Positions 27,919 through 37,420 of a stretch of 64,000 bases of DNA are shown here, in pieces. The translations under genes and the position numbers were made by a program. The stretch is taken from the NCBI GenBank assembly GCA_001931905.2, contig MSJI02000794.1, positions 1-64,000 on the forward strand, read 5' to 3'. The notes beneath the pieces are model-generated. The model had not been told where the DNA came from, did no database searches, and saw only the letters and a list, made by a program, of their open reading frames with translations. The stretch comes from Cladosporium sp. IMV 00045 (lineage: Eukaryota; Ascomycota; Dothideomycetes; Cladosporiales; Cladosporiaceae). The number at the start of each line of letters is the position of its first letter. Within the stretch, counting starts at the first letter, position 1.

Positions 27919-29075
27919 CCAAATGGGAGTTATTTCAACATCCAAAGTGATTACAACATCAGACAGGAAGGGCAGACCAAGGACAAAACAGCCAGGGAAC
28001 CGGAAGTGGGTTACTGCAATTGAGGCAGTCAATGCAAAAGGATGGGCAATCCCTCCATTCATCATCTTTGATGGCAAGCTTCATCAGTCGACCTGGTACC
28101 AAACTGGCATCCCAGCAACTTGGAGAATCGCTGTTAGCGATAATGGATGGACCAATGACAAGCTAGGCCTTGAATGGATTCAGCACTTCCATGAAAATAC
28201 TAAGTATTGTAAGGGCAAATGGAGGCTATTAATCTTTGATGGTCATGGCAGCCATTCAACACCACAATTCAGAGACTTCTGCCTTCAGAACTGCATTCTG
28301 ACTTTATGTATGCCTGCTCATACATCTCACATTCTTCAGCCTTTAGATGTGAGCTGTTTTGGCCCTTAAAAGAAGGCATATGGCTCTCAGATTGAGAACA
28401 AGATAAGGCTTGGCATTAACCATATCACAAAGGAAGAATTCCTTCCTGCATTTTTTGCAGCCCATCAACAAACAATGACTACTACAAACATTACTTCTGG
28501 CTTTAGAGCAACTGGCCTAGCTCCATTTAACCCAGAAAGAGTGCTAGAAAACCTTGGACCTATCATTGAAGCTACTCCATCACCAAGAAGTAGTCAGACC
28601 TCTTGGAACCCTCAAACACCAAAGACCCTACCTCAAATCAAGAGACAAGGCCAGCTAGTATTAACAGAGAATCGCAAAAGAAGGAGGTCATCAGCTTCAT
28701 CAAATGACAAACCATTTCAACAACTATTGAAAGGCTTTGAGAATGTGGTACATGAGAAGGCACTTTTGATGGCTGAGGTGGCTACTCTTCGAGCTGAAAA
28801 TCAGCACCAAAAGCAGAAGAGAGCACAGAAAAAGAATTTCATTCGAACTGATGTATCAATATCTGTCCAAGATGGCCAGGACAGTACTCAGAGACCTGTG
28901 GTTGAGGAGCAATCAAAGGATGATAATGAAAATATTGACCCAGTTTTGCAGGCTTGGCCACCAAGAAGGGCTCCTATAAGAGTACCACTCAGGTGTAGCA
29001 AGTGTGGTTCATGTAAGCATACTATTAGAGTATGTAAATGACAATGCAACTTGTTTTCCCGGTCAAAGCGGCTAA

Positions 29076-30185
29076 ACGAAGATCATCACGACACTCGTCT
29101 TGTTCCAACATATTGTTGTTCAGCCTATCACTGCCCCTGAACTACTCCCAAAGGACTTCAATTTGATCAACGCACTAACGTTACAAGATTTCGAAAGCAT
29201 TTGGTCAAGAGCGACAAAGAAAATTTCTCATGAAAGATTGCATCCGCTTCATGATCAAGCAAGTAAAAATTATCAACGCCGCCTTCACTGTGATAGGAGA
29301 TGGAAGATTCATGCTGAGGTTCAGATCTTACTCTTTTATGAGCAGCGACCTCATCAAGATCTGCCAAGGGTGATTTGTGCGAGCAAAAGCGCTTGCTACC
29401 TGTGTCACTTATTTCTTAAAGTCCATGGAAGATTTATCGTACCACGGACTCACGGTAGGATCTACGACCGGTGGACGCTACCCACATACACTACACTCGA
29501 CTCGAGGAGCAACAGGAGCCTACTTCCAGTCATGCACCGCTTCAATCAAGCTTTGAAGACAATGACTCGAAAGGTATTGACAGGACCAGTTCGACAGCTT
29601 CCACCACCTAACGAGAGAGTAGTCGCTCTCTATGAACCGTGGTCATCTCGTTCATCTGTCGTGCCGCAACAACTGGAGAAACTCAATAATGTGGTCAGAG
29701 AGATGATCTCATTAGCCGCGGATGAGGTCGATCCACCACTACCGTTTGGATACTGTCCGAGCAAAGTCTTACAAAGCCACACCTCATCTTCGTCGATATC
29801 TCTCTCAATACAGACCGAGCACAGTGAACGAATATGGGTCCTAGAGCAAGGCGAACAAATTTGCAGGGATTTCGAGCAAGGCGACTGTATCATTTTCAAC
29901 ACGCCTGCTATAAAGTTGCAATGCTCGTGGCCAACCGATTGCACGGGTGGTGCCATCAAACCCGCGGTTAGAGCTCACTTCTATCGAGTGCGTGTGGAGC
30001 ACATGGAGAGAGAGTCGGAGACGGTTCCTGGCACGCAGATTGTGGATGTAGACCGGATGCAATGCGATAGCAGTGAGGTGCTTTGTCTGGATCCTGCTTC
30101 GGGTATCGGACGCTTTATCTGCCGCAACGGACAGCACAGAGTGCGTTTGACGCTTCAGCAAATCGCTAGAAATGGCATGGTTTAA
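29076..30185 (+). pseudogene. OTT_1508-like deaminase, 5'-truncated
   Basis: Nucleic-acid deaminase-like fold of the OTT_1508 type, known from bacterial toxin systems and expanded in fungi. The frame is open from 29076 (in-frame TAA at 29073) to 30185 with no ATG before the catalytic part, so the 5' part is missing or lies in an unseen exon. Motifs: KIHAEVQILLFYEQ (zinc-binding His and catalytic Glu) and SKSACYLCHLFLKVHGRF (CxxC zinc ligands), then THGRIYDRW. The C-terminal third is a strand-rich region with no known name. The Fot1/pogo element ends immediately upstream, so truncation by that insertion is the simplest reading. The catalytic residues are kept, and no stops are present in the remaining 370 codons. 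Alternatively this is an exon of an intact gene. Confidence 0.65.
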
Positions 30186-31570
30186 GAAAACCTAAAGATG
30201 TGGTGCGATCGAGGTTATATCGTCCTGTAATCGGGCTTCCAGTTGTTGAGAGCGGTCGAGCAATTTTCGTAGCTGTGATGAACGATGACAACTAGACGCG
30301 TTGCAATAAGAGCTACATGATGTATGCAACGGGCCCGAGGCAGTTTCCTGTCAACAGTTGTCGACCCGGGTTCCACATAAGCCGCCCGAATCAGGAACGA
30401 GGACTACGGCCTGCGTAACCGCTGAGCATTCCTGGAAGTGTTCTTCCGGCGAAGCCATGGAAGTCGGCGAAGCCGCCCGCGAGAATATTGGCTTTGAGGG
30501 TTGCACTTGGCTTGGGTAAGTATGTGGAAAATTCCTGGAACCAGGAACCGTGTTGGGGCTTCATCGGGTTCCAGTCTCACGTGCAGCCGGCCGCTGAGAT
30601 GCGGGTAGGGCCGCGCGCTTCCCAGGCGCTCGTAGGTGACAACCGTATTCTCATGTTCCTGGAATCTCGGATCAGCAAGTACGGCACGTGATTAAGAATG
30701 TTGCAAAAGAAAATGTATCGGAAGGAGTTGGCTTCGAAGCGAACTCGAACGGGCTTCTCGTACCAAAGCTTCCGGCCGAAACATTACCATGCGGCTTCCA
30801 AACAAGCTGCCACCAGATGGGCTCTGCAACGAGTTATTGGAATTGAACAGCGAAGAAGTTTCGACAACGCCGTGCGATGTGCATCCTGATTTTGCAGACA
30901 GATGACTAGGGGCCGAATGGATTCCAGAGAAGAGGCTGCCCGGCCTGCTCTATGTTGAAATACTAGAGTTGGACGTTGAAGGAGCTTCGGATGAAGCGGC
31001 TTCCATTCCTTTATCTGAACTTGTACTGTAGCGTCCTGAGCCGCCCTACGCTTGGCAGCATCCGGATATTTGCCGGGTGTGCCATCACTGTCTTCGACTG
31101 TGTGCGTAGTCGTGTGTAGCGTGATGTTGGAGTATGTTATGGCAAATTAGCGTGGACTTGGTGATCTTGGGCTTTTCTATTTACGTATATGAACCTGTCT
31201 GCTTATACCTTTTGCAGGTTCGAATGACTTCAATCAGCACTCCAATTTGATGGCTCAGCTCATCACGCTCCTGCTGAGCGCCTGGAGGCTCAGCAGCGAT
31301 TTTAGCTAAGCGATCACACCCCAATTGGGCAATATCGTTATGAGGGTAGCAGATCCTTGATGTTATTAAGAAGTATTGTTTCAATTCCCAAGATGGTGAC
31401 GTTGTCAATGAACGTATCCAAGACTGGGGGCACAAAGAGATCTCGCAGAGGCGAGCTGTCTCCAATCGATCTGGATTCGGGCAGGTCCAATGTTACTCTG
31501 TCAAACAAACATGTCGACAGAGTCGCGACTATGGTCTTGCACCGCTTGCTAAGAAATGCTCAGAACGCCT
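30186..31570. other. Non-coding stretch, about 1.4 kb
   Basis: Holds repeat copy 1 (30531-30704). The minus-strand frame 31465-31181 has no recognisable domain. Otherwise nothing seen. Confidence 0.4.
30531..30704 (+). repeat. Dispersed repeat, copy 1
   Basis: Begins ATTCCTGGAA and ends AGTACGGCACGTGATTAAGA followed by ATGTTGC. It aligns by eye with 34550-34698 in the same orientation: shared CGCGCTTCCCA, (G/C)AACCGT, TCCTGGAATCT and TACGGCACGTGATT. Family unknown; non-coding. Confidence 0.6.
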
Positions 31571-33847
31571 TTATGCGATTGGCCCCGCTTGTTGTTGGCG
31601 ATGTTCCCGGTCGTTATGTTGCTCGTGATCATCACGCACGCTATTCCCAACGCCGTCTATGCTCTTCACAACTGTGCCAATCCATTTTGATCGAATGACT
31701 TGTCTGAGAAAAAGGGCTTCTTCGTATTCTGCGCTTCGGGCAAGGATGCGTTCCGAAGAAGTAAGATTGCTTAAGCAAGTTCCTGAGTTGAGGGATGACA
31801 GAGCGTGAGCAAGGTAGTTGTTGCGTCGTTGATAGTAAAGACCAGTGGCGCACAGAATAATCGTCGAACGCAAGCTTTCTGTATCATACTCTTGAGGTCC
31901 CAGGTGTAGAGCATCTAGACATCTGGTTCCGGCGAAAATCAGAGATATGATGATATGTATGTCCATATTCTGATGTCCATGGCGGATGTAGTACAAGCGG
32001 AAAAGTGTAGCGAAAAGCCTGTTCGCTTCGTGGATTATGGCATCTGGTGGGGTCCGCTAATGTGTCTGATTAACGGGAATGTTCTCGAACACACGGACGG
32101 CGTCCGGCCGTGGTCGTTGACGTTTTTCGGGGTCAAGAAAGGGTTCGAAGATGGTGATCATCAGATGATGGTGATACATGCTACTGACGTGAGTGAGGCT
32201 CTGAATTGTGTTTGATATACTCACTGGAGCTGCAATTGTCCAGTTAGTGCAATTTTTCCAGTCTGAAGTGGAGCAGGCAATGACTGAAACCAATCGAGCA
32301 AGCGCGAACGATAGAAGTACGCATTGACGGCCGAGAAGATAGAGGTCCTAGACTCTATGTATGCCTCGTGGCGGTATTGAGCCATAATAACCCTGAATCG
32401 CGCTCGATACTCAAAGAGGACGCTGAAATTTGCATCGATAGGAATAGTGTGTTCTGGATACTTCAGCCAGAAATTGCCGTACCATCCAGGGGAGCTTGTC
32501 GAAGATGGTAGAGGATCATATGGCGGGTTTGGGAGGAAAGGGGAACGCTGGGGCGAGAACGCAAGGAGACTATGTATATGTTAGAAGAGCAGCCAGTGCA
32601 GGGGAGTGAGTACCTACGCATCCCAGCAGAATAACGCCCATGCAGTATAGATCCTGCCTTGCCTCGACCTTTCGCTAGCTGCGCTTATTGGTCCGTCGTA
32701 GAGACGCAGACGATGGGCAAGCGCAATATATTGTGTGCGATACGTCTGGCCTAACTCATCCAGGCCACTCAGATTGCAAATGCCATTGAGAATTATGCCG
32801 GCTTGGATGTCGCTGATCAAAGGCGTTGTGGATTTTATCTCCCATAAGCGCTTCGCTTCCACGAGACACTTGTATGTGAGAGATCGTGGATTCCAGTACT
32901 CGGCACGGTCTGGGATGTCTATGTCGCACACCTAAGAGGTTTAGTGAGATTTTGGCTCGGCAAAAGTTTGACTCACGCATGCATAGGCTAGAAGAGCGTT
33001 AACAAGCAAAGACGAGCAGAACTCTCCTTGCTGACTGACCATGTCTTCTAGGAAATAGACTTTCTGAAATGCGGATATGAAGTAGAACTCGCAGAGGAAG
33101 TGCTTTCGGAGGAGGCGTCGCATGAAATCGTCGTCCTGGCACACGGTTGTCCACAGGCTAGGCCTCGCATCCTCAATGAGGTGATCGACGAACTGCGCTG
33201 CATGAAACGGCCGGAGATAGACAACCTGCGGCGAGGACACAACGCCCTTAGACAGTGAACGCTCGTGGTCTTCTAAGCCTAAAGAAGCTGCTTCGTAGAT
33301 TGTTGTGTCAAGGTACGGATTGTTCGAGAGCAATTCCCTAGGCAGCCGTTTGATGTATGGTAGCTCGTATCGGTACTCCATTTCTGGGCGCAGATTCAAT
33401 TAACTTGTGAGATCTCCGGCTCTGATTTGAGTCAGAAGTGTGTGAATGTCAAATCCGTGCCTAAATCTCTGATATATATCATTGGCTCGATATGAGTCCA
33501 TCGTTTGTAGGTGATCGAATAGTTCCTTATAAAAGGATGCGCTCTCTTGATACGAATCCAGCTTGCGCTTGGTGGCCTGCACCCGCGTCTCTCCAGGCTG
33601 CGTTTGGCACGCGCAGGGCAGATCAGCTTGAGCGCATCTCTGACAAATGGGCCGTTCACAGCCACACTGTACAGTGGTCGTAAGCATCTTCATTGATACC
33701 ACGGCATGTTAGACATACCTTGACCTTGGCTCGGCGACAGGGTTCGCAGGCCTCACGAGCAATTCTCCCTCACTTTTTGGCACGCCCTCCACGCACTGCT
33801 AGTGTCCGCAATGGGATCGCGAGAGCTCCTCCACCGGGCGCAGGCAT
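31571..33847 (-). pseudogene. Zn2Cys6 fungal-specific transcription regulator, disabled
   Basis: Relic of a DNA-binding transcription activator. From ATG 33847: a short N-terminus, the Zn2Cys6 cluster EACEPCRRAKVKCGCERPIC split by an intron (33718-33667), a linker with LLTQIRAGD, and the fungal TF middle region (HLIEDARPSLWTTVCQDDDF, LVNALLAYAC, SLTYKCLVEAKRLWE, LGQTYRTQYIALAHRLRL, then LFRLYYIRHGHQNMD and SLRSTIILCATGLYYQRRN). At least four further introns can be placed. Three in-frame stops break it: TGA at 33772-33770 before the cluster, TAA at 33402-33400, and TAG at 32059-32057. Each could come from one C-to-T change (CGA, CAA, CAG). The whole domain order is otherwise preserved, so the loss is recent. 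Confidence 0.8.
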
Positions 33848-34549
33848 GTTCACCGCTGAGTCTCAGCATTGATGAACTATGACGGCCCTACGAGATTGAA
33901 GATATCCTGGATGTGATGGTGTGAGTGAGTTGGATTTCCCCGAGATGTGGTGGTCATAACAGCACTCTGCGGTAGAGCCCCCGTCTTGGCCAAAGTTGTT
34001 GCGAGCTAACAACCCCACTAGAAGCTGAATACTCGCCTCGCAATCAGAACGCCTCAGCCGGCCCACGTTGCGAAGCTCGCTTTCGGAAATGATCGCTGGA
34101 CAACAGCGCAGTCTTTAGGTCTGCCTGTGTTCGAAGAATCGGAGGCGAGCGTAATAAGCCTATTCTGACGCACTTAAATCGACAATTGAATATGATATGA
34201 AGCGCTCAGTCTTCAGGTACGGAGATAGGACATGCCTTCTCGGGATAGATCATTAAGTTAGAGCTTGTCTAGTCAGAAGATAGCTGTAATCACCAATGGC
34301 ATTCCTCCTAACGCCTAAATGTGTTCTTTGTCAATAGTTTCTCAATTCAGAAATGAAGGCTGTGGGACAAATCTTTCTTCAAGAGGCGCAAGTATGATAG
34401 CAAGCACCGCAAACCCCAGAATGAGACTCATCTGAGCCAGTCGGCGTCGGCGGGTAGCGAATTTTTTGATCCTGGACAACAGCTGCTTATACTTAAGATC
34501 GCTGCGTTTCGAGACTCCTGGATGTAAGCCTTAGAGCTGGATACAGCGT

Positions 34550-34698
34550 ATTCCTGGAAGCAGGATCAGGTGTTGCGACTCGAATTTCAGCCGCCGAGGC
34601 TGGGCTACGCGCTTCCCATGCACCAGCAGGGGGAGAACCGTGTTCCGAGTCCTGGAATCTGGAATGCAGCAACTACGGCACGTGATTGAGGATGTTGC
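34550..34698 (+). repeat. Dispersed repeat, copy 2
   Basis: Direct copy of the sequence at 30531-30704, about 4 kb apart, flanking the regulator pseudogene. Homology stops just before the 5S-like sequence. Confidence 0.6.
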
Positions 34699-34710
34699 TG
34701 GGAAGCGCCA

Positions 34711-34832
34711 AGCACGCGTCCGAGGGCGGATGACAACCGTGTACTCCGTCCGCTCTGCCATATATAAGCACTGAAGCGGGCGACTAGTACTAGAGTGGGT
34801 GACCATCTGGGAATCCCGCCTGTTGTATGTTT
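34711..34832 (+). rRNA. 5S rRNA-like sequence, degenerate 5' arm
   Basis: About 122 nt, the right length for 5S rRNA. The 3' three quarters match fungal 5S well: TCCGTCCGCTCTGCCATA, then ATAAGCACTGAAGCGGGC, then AGAGTGGGTGACCATCTGGG and the end CCTGTTGTATGTTT. The internal promoter regions are recognisable. The first 15 nt or so no longer pair with the 3' end (helix I), so a pseudogene is likely. Dispersed single 5S copies are normal in filamentous ascomycetes. Confidence 0.65.
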
Positions 34833-35033
34833 ATGTCATTTTTGCTGGAGTCAATATGACTTGTGAATCCTTCACCGTGCTCATCTAAAGCTGAGCGATA
34901 AATGTCTTGATTCCATGATCCGAGAGGTTTGAGGATGCACTGAATTTTGTTCGATCGCTAGTCAGACAAATTTCCGCATGACCACCATATCCTTATTTCA
35001 TTATTGACAGTGCTCGTCTCTGTCGAGCTCCGC

Positions 35034-35936
35034 TTACAGCGCTCGTAGCCAGTCCAGAAGTGCAACAAGCGATTGGGGCGGCGGAAGCCCTAACGCAGTA
35101 TCCACGGCTGATTGAACGTGAATCTCGCCTGGCGCAAGGATGAATTTCGATCGATCCCCAATGGCTGCCTCGGATATCTTGGCCATCTTGATCACATCAT
35201 CTTTGAAGACTTCGAAGCCTCCGACCGAGATGAACATTTCATCCGCAGGTATGGTCTTCCAGAACTCCGCACCGGCCTTGAGAGGGTCGGCCCATACCTC
35301 GTCGCAAGGCCTCCAAAAGTCTAAGAATCTGGCGATCCGCTGTCGGTTTAGATAGTCTCTTGTGGCGTTTTCGTTGAAACTGTTGGCGGTCTGCGGAATT
35401 GTCACCCACGGACTGATGAGGAATACGCCGTGAAATTTGTCTCCTGCTTTGAAGCCTTCGACTGGTGGAATAGCGGGGTGCGGTTCTTTGAGGTGCACGA
35501 GAAGGGCCAGGACGAGGTTACCGCCGGCGGAGTCACCTCCCAAGATCAGCTGAGATGGGCGAAGGCCTTGCTCATTGAGAAGAACATCCAGTGCACGCGC
35601 TGCTTGGCCGAGCTGGCCCGGGTATTTCGGTCTTGGAGTAAGACCGTATTCCAGAAAGACTACCCTAGAAGCACCAGAGGCAGCTGCACAGTCTAGTACC
35701 ATTGGTACGTGGCCTGCGCCTCTAAGGCCATTTCTATACCCTCCGCCATGGAAATAGAGGAGGGTGCCACCTTGGCCGCTGAGCTTGATCTCATGCATTG
35801 CAGCATCGGAATATTGTCCACACTGGATTCGAAATGATGAAACATGGACGTCTCTTTTGCGACAGGCAGCAATGATTGACTCTCCTGTAGTTGGCGCACT
35901 GGCATGATGAGACTCCCGGTTCGTGAGAGATCCCAT
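35034..35936 (-). CDS. Alpha/beta hydrolase (HSL-like esterase/lipase family)
   Basis: Predicted carboxylic-ester hydrolase of the alpha/beta hydrolase-3 group. 300 residues from ATG 35936. The oxyanion motif HGGG is in LLYFHGGGYRNG, the nucleophile elbow is GDSAGG (Ser), the acid is probably in GGFEVFKDDV, and the catalytic His is in GEIHVQS. The N-terminus is shorter than usual for the family. An upstream exon starting at the ATG near 36060 could join through an intron ending TTACAG just before the given start (in frame), but its donor GTGCTG is weak. No signal peptide in the form given. Neighbours give no pathway clue. Confidence 0.8.
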   Translation of the reverse strand: MGSLTNRESHHASAPTTGESIIAACRKRDVHVSSFRIQCGQYSDAAMHEIKLSGQGGTLLYFHGGGYRNGLRGAGHVPMVLDCAAASGASRVVFLEYGLTPRPKYPGQLGQAARALDVLLNEQGLRPSQLILGGDSAGGNLVLALLVHLKEPHPAIPPVEGFKAGDKFHGVFLISPWVTIPQTANSFNENATRDYLNRQRIARFLDFWRPCDEVWADPLKAGAEFWKTIPADEMFISVGGFEVFKDDVIKMAKISEAAIGDRSKFILAPGEIHVQSAVDTALGLPPPQSLVALLDWLRAL

Positions 35937-37420
35937 ATTCTGTAAGAGTGAGACGCCGATGATGCGCCTTAGGGGCCATCCAGCACCGTAAACAGATATC
36001 GAAATGATGGGGATGGTAAGGAGAGTTCGTATGGCTTTATATGAATGGTAATGTCAGCCATGAACTTGTCGTTATACATGTTTCTTGCTCTCCCACATAC
36101 CTATCACAGGCAAAATAGAGGCATTGGCCATGCGCTCGAGCAGCGTCGCTGGTCGTCTCTCATGACTAGACATTTTGCTACAGATTCAGAGATTAGAAGG
36201 GCAATGACAAGGATGCATGAGACATAAGGTGTAGATGCATTCGTTGTCCGCCTGAGGGGGAGGTGTTGCTTAGGACTTTTGACTTGCGTTGTTCACGGCC
36301 GTATCATGCCGTCCGTGTGTGGGTTCGACGATCCCGAGGTTGAATCCTAAGCACGATCGAGGCTGGGGATTTCCTGCAGGTTTTAACACAACATGCTGCC
36401 GCGAAGAGCCTGTTTCCTGATTCTTTCGTGGAGCGGTCCATCTACTTGCTGCCAGTCAACTGAGCTCTTCCATCGTCCAGAATTATTGAAGAAAGAAATG
36501 ATGTCTGCTCGATCCCAACTGGAGATGTACACATGCCGACCTCCGGAAGTGTTATTTGATATGTTGATCGTGGAGTACAGGTGGCGATGACGATCAGGCA
36601 TAGCTCCTATCTCTAATAGCGCGTGATCACCGACAAGGATGCAATATAGGTATTGCGGGATCTCGTACGCGCGCGTCCTACCCTTCCGCGATGCGGACCA
36701 AATACGAAGTCATGATAATAAGTTTTTTTTTATCGGCTGATGTGCCTCGGCAACAGGTCCGCGGGCACGGGTGATATAACCCTAACCCTTGGTACCCCAA
36801 TTCCTGGTGCTCCGAGGTGTTGTTCAGCCTCGAACACAGCACCATACACTGCCAACTGGTCCATGCGAGCTCGAAACTATCGTTGGTAGCGACAATCCGG
36901 GCTCCGCTTCTAGAGGGGACGATTAGACAGGCGTCGTTACTCAATGCTCTTGCCAAACGTTCGACATTCGATCATGCGCACCTTGACGGTGACATCGCAA
37001 TTTAAGATGAGAGATCAGAGATCAAGCACACCATTACATTAACCCTTGAAGAGCTTCGACCGAATCGGTGACACCTATAGGTCAATCTGACGGACGAAGC
37101 AATGCTTAAGAACAAGTCAATACAGAAAAGGACCATAAGTGTAGCCTCTTGATAACAAGCCCTCCGAGCGCTGCAACATCGTGTGTGTTTACGCTGGAGC
37201 CTTCAGTATGTTTGTTCATCTCGCAACTCTACGAACGAAAGTACCTGCAATCATACGATATCGATCCTCCGAGCGGGGTTGCCTCAACGATATGTTCTAT
37301 TGCTGCTTGATTGGCATGACAAACGCTGCTATCCAGTGAGCGACTAGCGTAAGCAGATATATCCAACTCCAACTTGATCACCTGTGGTTACACTCCATCC
37401 AAGGATAGATTGATCGCACA
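35937..37420. other. Non-coding stretch, about 1.5 kb, near the accessory/core boundary
   Basis: Holds the nested inverted repeat at 36267-36353 and a two-unit telomere-like CCCTAACCCT at about 36780. No supported gene beyond a possible first exon of the hydrolase. Confidence 0.4.
36267..36353. repeat. 87-nt nested inverted repeat
   Basis: Ends TGCTTAGGA and TCCTAAGCA are perfect inverted repeats (9 bp). Inside are two more pairings: CACGG...CCGTG around 36294-36317, and TTCGAC/GTTGAA around 36323-36344. On either strand this could fold as a three-way junction. Not a valid tRNA. Confidence 0.4.

Larger units (their letters stand above)
21450..29041 (+). pseudogene. Fot1/pogo-type transposase, split by LINE insertion and one nonsense codon
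   Basis: Would catalyse cut-and-paste transposition. The two parts are 21450-21955 and 27919-29041; joined across the LINE and one target-site copy, the frame continues exactly (F at the junction, then QMGVIST), giving a 542-codon frame. The N-terminal psq-type and CENP-B-type helix-turn-helix region is at 1-140. The DDE core shows NFDETGF, then IFDGHGSH, then LQPLDV. The C-terminus has a zinc knuckle (CSKCGSCKHTIRVC). One in-frame TAA at 28367-28369 replaces an expected Leu codon after SCFGP. Apart from this stop and the LINE, it has no damage, so it is a young copy. It cannot encode transposase itself. Confidence 0.85.
21350..29090 (+). mobile_element. Fot1/pogo-type DNA transposon, interrupted by a LINE
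   Basis: A DNA transposon of the Tc1/mariner superfamily, pogo/Fot1 branch, defined by its transposase gene (21450-29041). Without the LINE it would be about 1.8 kb. Terminal repeats are not clear by eye, so the limits given are approximate. Its insertion abuts the 5' end of the deaminase fragment at 29076. Confidence 0.65.
33848..35033. other. Non-coding stretch, about 1.2 kb
   Basis: Holds repeat copy 2 (34550-34698) and the 5S-like sequence (34711-34832). Nothing else recognised. Confidence 0.5.

Noticed and set aside
31181..31465. C-terminal exon of the Zn2Cys6 regulator
   Set aside because: No similarity to the expected C-terminus of that family; left as non-coding.
36267..36353. tRNA gene with long variable arm
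   Set aside because: The ends pair and GGGTTCGA looks like a B box, but there is no A box or valid D, anticodon and T arms.
36775..36795. Interstitial telomere repeat
   Set aside because: Only about two CCCTAA units; too short to mean a telomere.
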